Positions 25,910 through 34,937 of a stretch of DNA of 43,414 nucleotides are shown piece by piece. Source of the DNA: Dehalococcoidia bacterium (lineage in GTDB: Bacteria; Chloroflexota; Dehalococcoidia; Lucifugimonadales; UBA1123); the NCBI GenBank assembly GCA_021295915.1, contig JAGWBK010000026.1, positions 29,626 to 73,039 of the forward strand. The letters run 5' to 3'. The notes beneath the pieces are model-generated. The model had not been told where the DNA came from and searched no databases. It saw only the letters and a list, made by a program, of their open reading frames with translations. Both the position numbers and the translations under genes were made by a program. Numbering within the stretch: position 1 is the stretch's first letter; each line of letters starts with the position of its first letter.

Positions 25910-27307
25910 TCACGCAAACTGGTACTCCCTCGTGGCAACTATTAGCTGGAGCAACTCCGCAACGCGCTGTGCCGACTTGGCCTCGTTCTCCTCGTCCCAG
26001 GCGAACTCGCCAAGGATCCGGGCGTGCTCGATCAGTTCCGTGCGCGTCTCGTCGTTCAAAGCGATCGGTCCGAGCAGGTCGATACAGGCATCCACAGCCG
26101 ACTCCGGCGACGCGCCCGATGCCCTGACACGCTCGATGATGTCACGCACTCCGGGTCGGTCAGTCTCGCTGACTATGTCGGCAACGAAGTTGGCACGCTT
26201 CATTAGCGAGCTGCTGTTGATCCACTCGACTCCGTAGTGCCAGCCTTCGACGCTCGGAGGATTGAGCAGCTCCTGTCCCATGTACGTGATCTGGTTGCAG
26301 TAGTCGTACACGTGCAGGCTCGGGAGCTCTGCGCCGCCGACCATCCTGAGCGCGCTGACGACGACCTCGGTCGGATTCTTGACCTTCGTGAAGCGGGCCT
26401 CTTTGAAGAAGTCCGAGTTGAACAGGACTCGCAGCGTGTGGCGCATGTCGAAGTCCGACTCCGACAGCGCATTTGCGATGACCTCGATGGCCTCAGGATC
26501 GCGCGGAGGCGTCACCTGCCACGCCGGCACCTGTACCTCGTCCGCGACGAAGAAGCCGTACAGGTGTCTCGCGATGAACCTCGCAGTCGCGGGCTGCGCC
26601 AGCACGATGTCGATGATGTCCTCGCCGTCGAAGTTTCCCCTATGGCCGAGGAACGTCTTCTCACCCTCGTCGTGGTCGTCGGGACGGAACTCGAAGTGCC
26701 AGTCCCAGCGTCCCATGTGGTACCTGGGCAGCTTCGGGCTTATCGTCCAGCCAGTGAAGGCGCGGGAGCACTCGTAGATGTCTTCCTCGGTATAGTTGCC
26801 GACACCCATGGTGAAGAGCTCGAGAAGCTCGCGTCCCCAGTTCTCGTTGACAGCCGAGGCGTGGTTCTCGTGGTTGTCGAGCCAGTACAGCATTGCGGGA
26901 TTGTGAGCAACGTCCAGCAGCAGCTCGCGGTACTGCCCGAGGCCCTTCTCACGGAAGATGTCGACCATATCCATGACCTCGTCATAGTGATCGACCTTCG
27001 AGACACCGGTGGCGAAGATCTGGTGCCAGAAGAGGGACATCTTCTCCTGGAGAGGCGCCTTCGTGTTGATCATGCGCCACACCCAGCCCGACTGTCCCAT
27101 GCCGTTCAGCGTGTCCGGCTTCCACTGTATGGGCAGATAGCGCAGGAAGTCGTAGAAGTCGAGCGGTTCGTACTCCTCGGGGTGGAGCAGGTCCTCTACC
27201 GTCGCTTCGTAGCCCGCGGCGAGACGACGTTCAAGTTCGTCCCGGGTGGCTCCGAACCCGGCCCTGCGCATTAGGTGTGCCATTAACGACAGATGATCGT
27301 TTGCCAT
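25910..27307 (-). CDS. DUF1800 family protein (module 2)
   Basis: This 465-residue DUF1800 protein has exactly the length of the copy at 4309-5706 and shares most of its sequence, including LMAHLMRRAGFGATRDELE, MSLFWHQIFATGVSKVDHYD, ENWGRELLELFTMGVGNYTE and the final LLQLIVATREYQFA. I chose the ATG at 27307 because GGAGG lies 7 nt upstream. There is no export signal and no adjacent DUF1501 gene; the NHL gene at 24814-25824 follows it. A long antisense open frame over 26237-27274 is a codon-bias shadow. Function unknown. Confidence 0.9.
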   Translation of the reverse strand: MANDHLSLMAHLMRRAGFGATRDELERRLAAGYEATVEDLLHPEEYEPLDFYDFLRYLPIQWKPDTLNGMGQSGWVWRMINTKAPLQEKMSLFWHQIFATGVSKVDHYDEVMDMVDIFREKGLGQYRELLLDVAHNPAMLYWLDNHENHASAVNENWGRELLELFTMGVGNYTEEDIYECSRAFTGWTISPKLPRYHMGRWDWHFEFRPDDHDEGEKTFLGHRGNFDGEDIIDIVLAQPATARFIARHLYGFFVADEVQVPAWQVTPPRDPEAIEVIANALSESDFDMRHTLRVLFNSDFFKEARFTKVKNPTEVVVSALRMVGGAELPSLHVYDYCNQITYMGQELLNPPSVEGWHYGVEWINSSSLMKRANFVADIVSETDRPGVRDIIERVRASGASPESAVDACIDLLGPIALNDETRTELIEHARILGEFAWDEENEAKSAQRVAELLQLIVATREYQFA

Positions 27308-27517
27308 CTTTCGGCCTCCAAATAACAATCACGGAACGTCGGCAATTGCAGATAGCAGTTAAGGCCGTTTCGGCACGCTCGGATTATACTCCCAAATTTG
27401 GTTGTTTTCTCATATTTTTCTACCAATTTCGCCTGCAATTTTCCGGCACATTTTGGCGAAGCTTACGTGAATTTTCTCACATATAGTGATTATGGTTAGC
27501 AATATCCATAAGATTGT

Positions 27518-27547
27518 TTGAGAGATGAATTAGCTAGAGGTTATAAT
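27518..27547 (+). promoter_or_regulatory. Sigma70-type promoter for the amidohydrolase gene
   Basis: TTGAGA (27518-27523) and TATAAT (27542-27547) are separated by 18 nt, and the amidohydrolase ATG follows 27 nt after the -10 box. The preceding 150 nt (27370-27517) are clearly AT-rich compared with the rest of the window, as expected for a promoter region between divergent genes. Confidence 0.6.
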
Positions 27548-27574
27548 CGCCGCACTCTCAGCCGAGGAGCTGCC

Positions 27575-28447
27575 ATGTCAAAGCCGGATTTCGTCGATGC
27601 ACACGTCCACTTCTACGACATGAGTCACCCGGAGCTCTTTTACGCCCACTGGCAGCCGGACGAAGACCATCCCGTACTCGGCGCACAGACCAGGCGGTTG
27701 GCAGAGCGAAACTGGCTCGCCGAGGACTTCATCGCCGTGTCGCGCGACTCGAACGTGACGAAGGCCGTCCACGTCCAGGCGGCGATAGGCTCGCCCGACC
27801 CTGTCACTGAGACTGAGTGGCTGCAGGAGGCCGCCGACAGGACCGGCTTCCCACACGCCATCGTCGCGTACGCCGACCTGCGCGATCCGGGCGTCGAGGC
27901 CGTGCTCGAACGCCACTGCGAGTCCCCGAACATGAAGGGGGTGCGCGACTTCTCCTACGGCGACTACCTCGTCGAGCCCGACTTCCACCGAGGCTACGCG
28001 CTGATGGAGAAGTACGGCCTTGTCGCCAGCATCGCCGCTCAGTGGCCGGACATGGAGAAGTTGCGCGACCTCGCTGCAAGGTTCCCCAACACCGTCATAG
28101 TCCTGGACCACGCAGGCGGCCCAATGGAGCGCACCCCGGAGTACTTCAGAAACTGGAAGCAGGGGATGCAGACCGCCGCTGAGGCTGAGAAAGTCATCTG
28201 CAAGATCTCCGGCCTCGGCATGGGCGACCACAACTGGACCGTCGACAGCATCAGGCCCTACGTGCTGCACTGCATCGAGACATTCGGCGTCGATCGCAGT
28301 CTCTTCGCCACCAACTGGCCCGTCGACAGCCTGTGGAGCGACTACGACACCATCGTAAACGCCTACGACGAGATCACCGCAGACTTCACCAACGCCGAGC
28401 GCCAATCCCTCTTCTCAGCCAACACCGAACGCCTCTACCGCATCTGA
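27575..28447 (+). CDS. Amidohydrolase-2 family metal-dependent hydrolase
   Basis: This 290-residue TIM-barrel hydrolase opens DFVDAHVHFYDMSHPELFYA, the HxH metal site with the DxHxHxxD pattern of the lactonase/2-pyrone-dicarboxylate-lactonase-like group (COG3618). Later it has TVIVLDHAGGPM, CKISGLGMGDHNW and SLFATNWPVDSLW, which carry the further His and Asp positions. Members hydrolyse lactones or amides in sugar and aromatic breakdown; the substrate is unknown here. The ATG at 27575 has GAGGAG upstream and a strong promoter 27 nt before it. A Uma2-like gene follows after 45 nt. Confidence 0.85.
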   Translation: MSKPDFVDAHVHFYDMSHPELFYAHWQPDEDHPVLGAQTRRLAERNWLAEDFIAVSRDSNVTKAVHVQAAIGSPDPVTETEWLQEAADRTGFPHAIVAYADLRDPGVEAVLERHCESPNMKGVRDFSYGDYLVEPDFHRGYALMEKYGLVASIAAQWPDMEKLRDLAARFPNTVIVLDHAGGPMERTPEYFRNWKQGMQTAAEAEKVICKISGLGMGDHNWTVDSIRPYVLHCIETFGVDRSLFATNWPVDSLWSDYDTIVNAYDEITADFTNAERQSLFSANTERLYRI

Positions 28448-28492
28448 GGATGCCAGACCCGTATGGTATGCTGAGGCCATAGGAGCGCGAGC

Positions 28493-29041
28493 ATGACCAG
28501 CCCCAATCCTGCAATCAAGTTCACATACCAGGACTATATAAACACGCCCGACGACAAGCGCTACGAGCTGATCGATGGAGAGCTGATCTTGGCGCCAGCG
28601 CCGCGAAGAGACCACCAGACAGTAGACACGAGACTGGGATGGCGAATCGCCAGATTTGTGGAAGAGAATGCTCTTGGAGTGGTCTACTCCGCCCCTCGCG
28701 ATGTGGTCCTGTCGGACACAGACGTCGTGCAGCCGGACCTGATGTTCATCTCCAACGAGCGAATGCACATCGACACCGAGGCTGAGGTATGGGGAGGCCC
28801 CGACCTTGTCATCGAGATACTGTCCCCATCGACTGCTGGACGGGACAGGACCGTGAAACAGGTACTGTACGCGCGACACGGCGTGAACGAATACTGGCTG
28901 ATTGACGTCGACGCACACACGATAGAGGTGCTGCTTCTCGGTGACCAGGGATTCGAGCCCGTCGCCACCTACGGCGAGGGCGACACGCTAGCCTCACCCA
29001 CACTCCCCGGATTCAGCATCCTCGTCGACGATGTGTTCTGA
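28493..29041 (+). CDS. Uma2 family (DUF820) endonuclease-like protein
   Basis: This 182-residue protein has the PD-(D/E)XK-type Uma2 pattern: YELIDGELILAPAPRRDHQT, then VVQPDLMFIS, GGPDLVIEILSPSTAGRDR and VNEYWLIDVDAHTIEVLLL. The acidic residues in QPDL, the E of VIEILSPST and the downstream YWLID strand match the family. Uma2 proteins are numerous in cyanobacteria and Chloroflexota and are suspected nucleases, often selfish or defence-related, with no firm role. AGGAGCG lies 6-7 nt before the ATG at 28493. A repeat block follows. Confidence 0.85.
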   Translation: MTSPNPAIKFTYQDYINTPDDKRYELIDGELILAPAPRRDHQTVDTRLGWRIARFVEENALGVVYSAPRDVVLSDTDVVQPDLMFISNERMHIDTEAEVWGGPDLVIEILSPSTAGRDRTVKQVLYARHGVNEYWLIDVDAHTIEVLLLGDQGFEPVATYGEGDTLASPTLPGFSILVDDVF

Positions 29042-29105
29042 GAAACCCGCTCTTCCTCAGGAAATACACGGGTAGGCAAAAGCGTACAAACAAGCACGAG
29101 CACCA

Positions 29106-29139
29106 TCCCTCAGGGAGAGGGCTGGGGTGAGGGTGAAAA
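29106..29139. repeat. Interspersed repeat, 5'-truncated
   Basis: ATCCCTCAGGGAGAGGGCTG followed by GGGTGAGGGTGAAAAG: the right half of the usual palindrome with its tail. Confidence 0.75.
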
Positions 29140-29164
29140 GTACCAATACCCCTCCCGGCGACCC

Positions 29165-29923
29165 CTACGGCCTGATCCCCGACACCCCTCCGTCTATCAC
29201 CAGCTCCGTCGCCGTAACGAACGACGACTCGTCTGACGCCAGGTACAGCGCGCCGTAGGCAATGTCATCCGCCTCACCGAGCCGGCCCATCGGGATCTCA
29301 CCGACGCGTGTCTCCGGCCGCACCGTGTTCGTTGCCGCTCTGATCATGTCCGTGTCGATGGGGCCTGGATGAATCGAGTTGGCCCTGATCCCATCCGACG
29401 AGAATCGCCCAGCCGTGTTTTTGGTGAACACGCGCACCGCGCCCTTGGAGGCCGCGTAGGCAGGTGACGCCAGTGGTCGTCCCAGGATGCCCGCAATCGA
29501 CGATATGTTGACGATCGAGCCGCCGCCGGCCCGCTGCATCGCCGGAATCACGTACCGCGTGCCGAGGAATACGCCCTTGGCGTTGACGTCCATCATGGTG
29601 TCCCATTCATCGTTCGAGACGTCCATGCCCTCGTGTCTCATGGAGATGCCGGCGTTGTTGACCAGTATGTCCACCTTGCCGTACTTGCTCTCTGCCAGGT
29701 CGACAGCTCTCTGCCAGTCATCGTTGCTGGTGACGTCGAGATGCACGTACTCTGCCACGCCTCCCAGCTCCGCAACCCGCGCCTCGACCTGCTTGCCCTC
29801 TTCGTCGAGAATGTCCCCGAAGACGACCGCTGCCCCCTCAGACGCGAAGAGCTCAACTTCAGCCGCGCCCTGACCCTTTGCGCCGCCCGTAATGATCGCT
29901 ACCTTGCCGTCCAGCCTGCCCAT
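29165..29923 (-). CDS. Short-chain dehydrogenase/reductase
   Basis: This 252-residue classical SDR has VAIITGGAKGQGAAEVELFA (the TGxxxGxG cofactor motif). It also has VDILVNNAGISMRHEG (NNAG), GGSIVNISSIAG with the catalytic Ser, and YAASKGAVRVFTKN (YxxxK). The acidic residue GDILDEEG after the second strand suggests NAD preference. It ends with the usual SSFVTATELVIDGGVSGIRP. I chose the start at 29923 because AAGGAGG lies 5-6 nt upstream; a longer frame runs through the repeat. The substrate is unknown, but it lies among catabolic genes. Confidence 0.9.
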   Translation of the reverse strand: MGRLDGKVAIITGGAKGQGAAEVELFASEGAAVVFGDILDEEGKQVEARVAELGGVAEYVHLDVTSNDDWQRAVDLAESKYGKVDILVNNAGISMRHEGMDVSNDEWDTMMDVNAKGVFLGTRYVIPAMQRAGGGSIVNISSIAGILGRPLASPAYAASKGAVRVFTKNTAGRFSSDGIRANSIHPGPIDTDMIRAATNTVRPETRVGEIPMGRLGEADDIAYGALYLASDESSFVTATELVIDGGVSGIRP

Positions 29924-29965
29924 GATGTCCTCCTTGAAATTGCCCAGATCAGTAAGCCATACCAT

Positions 29966-30251
29966 CCCGTCATTCCCACCCATCCTGTCATTCCCGCGAA
30001 AGCGGGAACCCATTATGCCCCCTCTCCCTGAGGGAGAGGGTTGGGGTGAGGGTGAAAACCTTGCCCACCAATCCGGAACATTTACGTCCCTATTGACGAT
30101 ACTTCCTATGATGCCCCCGCATTATAGACTGGTAAGACTACCTACGGTGATAGACTGACGACAGCAAACAACAGGGTAATCGCATAAACACCCTGGTCCA
30201 CCTCCAACAGCCCCCTCTCTCTTGACGGGAGAGGGTTGGGGTGAGGGTGAT
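29966..30251. repeat. Composite repeat block in gap 29924-30307
   Basis: Tandem CCATCCCGTCATTCCC and CATCCTGTCATTCCCGCG units lead to the GTCATTCCCGCGAAAGCGGG palindrome. A full CCCTCTCCCTGAGGGAGAGG copy with tail (to 30059) follows. After about 150 nt of plain sequence a second copy, CCCTCTCTCTTGACGGGAGA with tail, lies at 30211-30251. Confidence 0.85.
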
Positions 30252-30307
30252 TCCCCTGACAGCAACAGTGAAATCAATAAGGTCATACAAAGACGCGAGG
30301 TGAGAAG

Positions 30308-31546
30308 GTGGTTAACGGACATAACGGAGCGGCGGGGCCTCTGGCTGGAATAAGGGTGCTAGACTGGACGATGTGGCAGTTCGGCCCGGTGGCAGCCTCC
30401 ATGATGGGCGACATGGGCGCGGACGTGATCAAGATCGAAGCCCTCGACGGCGACGTCGGCAGGGCAGTGGCCCGGATGGAGTCCGCCGAGGCAGGCTTGC
30501 CAGCGGGAAGAAACGCCTACTTCGAGACCTGCAACCGCAGCAAGCGCGGCATCGCTATCAACCTAAAGACAGCCGAGGGTCGCGAGATCGCCCACAAGCT
30601 GGTCGAGGGCGCGGATGTCATCATCCAGAACTTCCGCAAGGGCGTGGCCGAACGGCTTGAGATGGACTATGACACGCTCAAGAAGATCAACCCCAGGCTG
30701 GTCTACGCTTCGGCGTCCGGGTTCGGACCCGAGGGGCCAGACGCCGAACTGCCCTCTCTCGACGGCTGCGGACAGGCCCGCGCTGGTCTGATGATGTCGG
30801 CAACCCCGCCGTGGGCCAAGCACCCGGTCTCCGTCAGGGGAGCGCCGTCCGACCAGATCGGCGGCATCACGCTCTGCCTCGGCATACTATCGGCGCTGCT
30901 GGCGCGCCAGGCGCAGGGTATCGGCCAGAAGGTCGAGGTCTCACACCTCAGCAGCACCATGTTCCTTCAGGGATTGGCGATAGGAATGAACCTGCTGTCC
31001 GGCCAGTACATGCCGACACTCAATCGCGAGGACGTCCGTAACTACATGTACAACATCTACCAGTGCAAGGGCGGAAGCTGGCTGAGAATCTCCAACCCGC
31101 AGCCTGCACGCTACTGGGGCCCGTTCGTCGAGGCGCTCGGAATCGAGTACATTCTCGAGGACCCCGAAATCGAGGGTGCGCAGGACGGCACCGCCGGTTC
31201 TCCCGAACTCCTTGATCTCATCGAAAAGACCTTCGCCTCCAAGACGTACGAAGAGTGGGACGCGATATTCCGCCAGTACGGATTCATCTATGCCAAGATC
31301 CAGTCCATCGAGGAACTCCCCGAGGATCCGCAGGTCAAGGCGAACGGCTACATTGCCGACTTCGATCACCCCACCATCGGCCCCATCCAGGTATGCAACT
31401 TCCCAATCGCGTTCAGCGAGACGCCGGCCACCATCCGCAGCGGCGCCCCCGAGCTCGGAGAGCACACCGAGGCCATACTCATCGACGAACTCGGCTACGA
31501 CTGGTCCGACATTGGAACTCTCCAGGAAGCAGGGGCTATACTCTGA
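30308..31546 (+). CDS. Family III CoA-transferase (CaiB/BaiF)
   Basis: This 412-residue protein has the family opening GPLAGIRVLDWTMWQFGPVA, SMMGDMGADVIKIEALDGDV and the core FETCNRSKRGIAINLKTAEG. EIAHKLVEGADVIIQNFRKG and YASASGFGPEGPDAELPSLD follow, as does the C-terminal KTYEEWDAIFRQYGF. These enzymes move CoA between carboxylates through an aspartyl-CoA intermediate, here probably to activate an acid for breakdown. GTG start at 30308 preceded by GCGAGGTGAGAAG. Between it and the flavin monooxygenase lies a repeat; both are on the plus strand. Confidence 0.9.
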   Translation: MVNGHNGAAGPLAGIRVLDWTMWQFGPVAASMMGDMGADVIKIEALDGDVGRAVARMESAEAGLPAGRNAYFETCNRSKRGIAINLKTAEGREIAHKLVEGADVIIQNFRKGVAERLEMDYDTLKKINPRLVYASASGFGPEGPDAELPSLDGCGQARAGLMMSATPPWAKHPVSVRGAPSDQIGGITLCLGILSALLARQAQGIGQKVEVSHLSSTMFLQGLAIGMNLLSGQYMPTLNREDVRNYMYNIYQCKGGSWLRISNPQPARYWGPFVEALGIEYILEDPEIEGAQDGTAGSPELLDLIEKTFASKTYEEWDAIFRQYGFIYAKIQSIEELPEDPQVKANGYIADFDHPTIGPIQVCNFPIAFSETPATIRSGAPELGEHTEAILIDELGYDWSDIGTLQEAGAIL

Positions 31547-31623
31547 CGTTGCTTTTTACAAATCATAAACTTTGACAAGCCCTTAGGGGTGTTTGCGGAA
31601 TGGCCGCAATTGCTAGACAACAC

Positions 31624-31665
31624 ACCCCCTCTCCCTCAGGGAGAGGGTTGGGGTGAGGGTGAAAA
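31624..31665. repeat. Interspersed palindromic repeat
   Basis: One complete CCCTCTCCCTCAGGGAGAGG copy with TTGGGGTGAGGGTGAAAAG tail, between the CoA-transferase and the flavin monooxygenase. Confidence 0.85.
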
Positions 31666-31748
31666 GGTACGCATACCTTCCTCCGTCAAGGCGGATGAGG
31701 TCCTAGAGCAGACATACCTCCTCAGCCCCCACATAACTGGAAAGAAAA

Positions 31749-33068
31749 ATGCCCGGAGACCGCGACAGCAAGATGATCATGGGCGCCTTCCTACAGGCGG
31801 CCAACTGCTCCAACTACGCCGCATCATGGCGGCATCCAGCGTCCGACCCCGGGTTCCTCTCCGCACGCTTCTACCAGGAGATCGCCCGCACTCTTGAGGC
31901 CGGCAAATTCCACTTCGGCTTCATCGACGACAGGCTCGCCATGCCCAGTCGCTACAACGACTCGGTGGACGACACCGTCCGTCTGGGCATCCGCGCCGTA
32001 AAGCTCGACCTCGTCCCTGTGGTGATGGCAATGTCGCTCGCGACCCGCTACCTGGGCGTCAGCGCGACATACTCGACGACCTACCACGCGCCGTTCCACA
32101 TCGCGCGGCTCTTCTCGACCATCGATCACCTCACCGACGGGCGCGCCGCCTGGAACGTCGTCACCTCCCTTAACGACTCCGAAGCCCAGAACTTCGGCGT
32201 GGACGTCCACGCTGAGCACGACAGGCGCTACGACCAGGCCGACGAGGTGATGGAGATCATCACCGGCCTGTGGGATAGCTGGGACGACGGGGCGATAAGG
32301 CTCGACAAGCTTGAGGGCGTGTTCGCCGACCCCGACAGCGTCCACAGGCTGGACTACGAAGGCGAGTGGTTCAGATCGCGCGGCCCCCTGACAGTCCCGC
32401 GCGCGCCGCAGGGCTATCCGGTCATCATGCAGGCCGGGCAGAGCGACAGGGGACGTGAGTTCGCCGCGCGCTGGGCCGAGACCGTGTTCGCCGTGTTCAG
32501 GCAGATCGACGCCGGCCGGCAGATATGCGCCGACATCAAGAGTCGTGCCCTCAAGTACGGGCGCACCGAGAACGACGTCAAGGTCGTCACCGCGGCCTAC
32601 GCCATCGTCGGCGAGACCGAGTCGTTGGCAAGGGAGAAGCTGTCGTACATCGAGAGCCTTGCACATCCCGCTGACACGCCGGTGCTGCTGTCTGAGCTTC
32701 TAAACTACGACTTCGGCCAGCACGAGCCCGAAGAGCGACTCGCCGACAAACACCTGAACGCCATATCAGGCTCACGCGGCATGGCTGAGCGCATGCGCAC
32801 TTCGGGAGAGGACTATCCCACGTTCGGAGACTTTCTCAGTCAGAGCAGACGCGGCACGATTTGGGAGCTTCCCGTGTTCGTGGGCAGCCCGACCCAGATC
32901 GCCGACGAGATGGAAGAGTGGTTCAGGCAGGAGGCCTGCGACGGCTTCATGGTCGCCGCCCAGGACTTCGTCAGAATGGTCGTCCCCGAGCTCCAGCGCC
33001 GAGAAGTCTTCCACAACGACTACACCGCCGACACCCTCCGAGGCAACCTCGGCCTCACAAGGCCATAA
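31749..33068 (+). CDS. LLM-class flavin-dependent monooxygenase (NtaA/SnaA/DszA type)
   Basis: This 439-residue protein belongs to the bacterial luciferase-like monooxygenases. MIMGAFLQAANCSNYAASWR opens the barrel. FGFIDDRLAMPSRYND, LVPVVMAMSLATRYLGVSAT, FHIARLFSTIDHLTDGRAAW-NVVTS and YPVIMQAGQSDRGREFAARW are typical of the NtaA/SnaA/DszA subgroup. These use reduced FMN and O2 to attack C-N or C-S bonds or ketones, and need a separate flavin reductase that is not visible here. Expanded sets of such enzymes are known in SAR202-type Chloroflexota, which supports the taxonomic guess. The ATG at 31749 follows GGAAAGAAAA. It follows the CoA-transferase on the same strand. Confidence 0.92.
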   Translation: MPGDRDSKMIMGAFLQAANCSNYAASWRHPASDPGFLSARFYQEIARTLEAGKFHFGFIDDRLAMPSRYNDSVDDTVRLGIRAVKLDLVPVVMAMSLATRYLGVSATYSTTYHAPFHIARLFSTIDHLTDGRAAWNVVTSLNDSEAQNFGVDVHAEHDRRYDQADEVMEIITGLWDSWDDGAIRLDKLEGVFADPDSVHRLDYEGEWFRSRGPLTVPRAPQGYPVIMQAGQSDRGREFAARWAETVFAVFRQIDAGRQICADIKSRALKYGRTENDVKVVTAAYAIVGETESLAREKLSYIESLAHPADTPVLLSELLNYDFGQHEPEERLADKHLNAISGSRGMAERMRTSGEDYPTFGDFLSQSRRGTIWELPVFVGSPTQIADEMEEWFRQEACDGFMVAAQDFVRMVVPELQRREVFHNDYTADTLRGNLGLTRP

Positions 33069-33103
33069 CCACTTAGAACCTATCTCAATCGGCCTACCAC
33101 TGG

Positions 33104-33319
33104 CCTCCTCTCCCTTGATGGGAGAGGATTGAGGTGAGGGTGAAAGCCGCAGTCCCCTCGGGTAGCCTGAATTCCAGCCAACGACCCCCTCTCCCTAAGG
33201 GCTCACAGGGGTATGTAGACTGACAATTCGTTCGCCCTGAGCCTGTCGAAGGACACCCAGTATCTGGATTCCAACGGCCCCCTCTCCCTTAGGGAGAGGG
33301 CTGGGGTGAGGGTGAAAAG
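33104..33319. repeat. Composite repeat block in gap 33069-33374
   Basis: It holds a CCTCTCCCTTGATGGGAGAG copy with tail, then CCCCTCTCCCTAAGGGCTC with the near-palindrome variant CGCCCTGAGCCTGTCGAAGG, then a second CCCTCTCCCTTAGGGAGAGG copy with tail. I see no gene here. Confidence 0.85.
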
Positions 33320-33374
33320 TTTGGTTCCGACCATTGTGAGCTTGCCCTGAGCATATACGAGGTCGCTTGGTAGC

Positions 33375-33791
33375 CTACCCACTCCCCACCCTCATATGCT
33401 CCACCGACTGCGATACCAACTCCCTCAGCACTCCCATATCCACATCCGCCAGCTTGTTGATGTACAGACAGGAAGCCCCGGTACGGTGCTTCCCCAGCTT
33501 CCCAAGCATCTCCTCGTACTCATCGAACCCCGACATGATGTACAGAGACAGGCTGCTCTTCCTTGGAGAGAAGCCCACCAGAGGCATGTCACCCTCCCTG
33601 CCTGACTCGTACTTATAGTGGTAGCTGCCGAACCCGATGATGCTCGGCCCCCACATCTCAGGTTCAAGTCCAGTCACGTCCCTCATCATCTCCAGCAGCA
33701 CGAACCCATCTTCCCTCCGACGCCTGTTCTCCACCGCCGCCATGAACTCGTCCACACTCGCCCCGGTCTTCACAGTCTTATTCTCAGCCAT
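33375..33791 (-). CDS. DUF1801 domain protein
   Basis: This 138-residue protein has the DUF1801 (YdhG-like) pattern: an N-terminal SVDEFMAAVENRRRREDGFV helix, EPEMWGPSIIGFGSYHYKYE, MPLVGFSPRKSSLSLYIMSG and GASCLYINKLADVDMGVLRE. The family is small, cytoplasmic and of uncertain role (an iron-chaperone-like function has been suggested for relatives). AGGAG lies 9 nt upstream of the ATG at 33791. It is on the opposite strand to its neighbours and flanked by repeats, so it is probably a single-gene unit. Confidence 0.85.
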   Translation of the reverse strand: MAENKTVKTGASVDEFMAAVENRRRREDGFVLLEMMRDVTGLEPEMWGPSIIGFGSYHYKYESGREGDMPLVGFSPRKSSLSLYIMSGFDEYEEMLGKLGKHRTGASCLYINKLADVDMGVLRELVSQSVEHMRVGSG

Positions 33792-33814
33792 TTGAAGGAT
33801 CTCCTAGTGTCTTG

Positions 33815-33838
33815 GAGCGCGGGCGTCCCGCCCGCATC
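33815..33838. repeat. GC-rich hairpin repeat
   Basis: GAGCGCGGGCGTCCCGCCCG followed by CATC; the same hairpin occurs at 5847 and 9268. Confidence 0.8.
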
Positions 33839-33941
33839 ACCCTCTCAGGGACGATGCACGGACCGCCCCTACTGTCACCATTCCTCTTTCATGGTATATC
33901 CTAGGCAAAACTCAGAACCAACGTGAACGGAGGGATAGGTC

Positions 33942-34730
33942 ATGAAACCAAACATACTGCGACAGAAGCTCGAGTCTGGCCAGCCCACAGTCAGCACACA
34001 TATCCACTCGACGTGGCCTTCGGTGGTCGAGGCTGTCGGGCACACGGGCATCTACGACTATGTGGAGTTCGTGGCCGAGTACGGCCCGTCCGATCTTCAC
34101 GACCTCGACAACCTTGCACGCGCAGCCGAACTCTACGACATGGGCATGATGATCAAGGTCGACCAGAGCCACCAGGCCTATCTCGCCCAGCGCGCGGTCG
34201 GTTCCGGCTTTGGCAGCGTACTGTTCACCGACTCGCGATCTGCGGACGATGTCCGTGAGCAGATCCTGACGATCAAGCCTGACACCCCCGAGGACAAGGG
34301 CTGGTACGGCGTTGCCACCCGTCGTCACACCTACATGGGCTACGGCGGCTCGCAGACCTACGTGGACGCGCTCAGAGACACCGTCGTGGCAGTCATGATC
34401 GAGAAGAAGGGCGCAGTCGACGAGCTCGACGAGATACTTGAGATCCCAGGCCTGGACATGGTCCAGTGGGGTGGTTCAGACTTCTCCGTCAGCATCGGCA
34501 AGGCGGGCCAGCGCACCGACCCCGAAGTGGTCGCCGCGCACGACAAGGTCTTCAAGTCAGCCGTCAAGGCCGGTATCGCCGCCAGGGCTGAGATCCAGTC
34601 CGCCGACGAGGCCAAGAAGTACCTCGACATGGGTGTGAAGCACTTCTCGATCGGCACCGACATCACCATCCTGCACGGATGGTGGAAGTCCAACGGCGAG
34701 GACCTCTGGAGAGCCATTTCCGGCGAGTAG
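33942..34730 (+). CDS. HpcH/HpaI aldolase/citrate lyase family protein
   Basis: This 262-residue TIM-barrel protein matches the class II HpaI-type aldolases. STHIHSTWPSVVEAVGHTGI contains the catalytic-base His region, and YDYVEFVAEYGP the next strand. VVAVMIEKKGAVDELDEILE carries the metal-binding Glu, and DMVQWGGSDFSVSIGKAG the metal-binding Asp. These enzymes make or split a bond between pyruvate and an aldehyde. The strand that usually reads RVP reads IKVDQ, so substrate binding may differ. GAACGGAGGGATAGGTC precedes the ATG at 33942. It fits the catabolic gene set, though it shares no operon with it. Confidence 0.87.
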   Translation: MKPNILRQKLESGQPTVSTHIHSTWPSVVEAVGHTGIYDYVEFVAEYGPSDLHDLDNLARAAELYDMGMMIKVDQSHQAYLAQRAVGSGFGSVLFTDSRSADDVREQILTIKPDTPEDKGWYGVATRRHTYMGYGGSQTYVDALRDTVVAVMIEKKGAVDELDEILEIPGLDMVQWGGSDFSVSIGKAGQRTDPEVVAAHDKVFKSAVKAGIAARAEIQSADEAKKYLDMGVKHFSIGTDITILHGWWKSNGEDLWRAISGE

Positions 34731-34798
34731 TTTTTGCAAATCGCTCTTCTCTGATCGATATTGGCCTGAGTATGTTGAGTGAGTAGGAACCGCCCGCT

Positions 34799-34887
34799 CG
34801 TCATTCCCGCGAAAGCGGGAACCCAGGGGTGGGGAGTCCTTCGACAAGCTCAGAGCCCGTCCCGGACTTGATCCGGGAACGAACGGC
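34799..34887. repeat. Composite repeat block, reverse orientation
   Basis: CGTCATTCCCGCGAAAGCGG, then CCTTCGACAAGCTCAGAGCC, CGTCCCGGACTTGATCCGGG and AACGAACGGC: the near-palindrome module is in reverse and has the CCGGACTTGATCCGG element inserted. Confidence 0.85.
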
Positions 34888-34937
34888 TAAACTTCACCGC
34901 AATTAACTGGGCAGGGTAGTAACACTGGGAGGCAGAA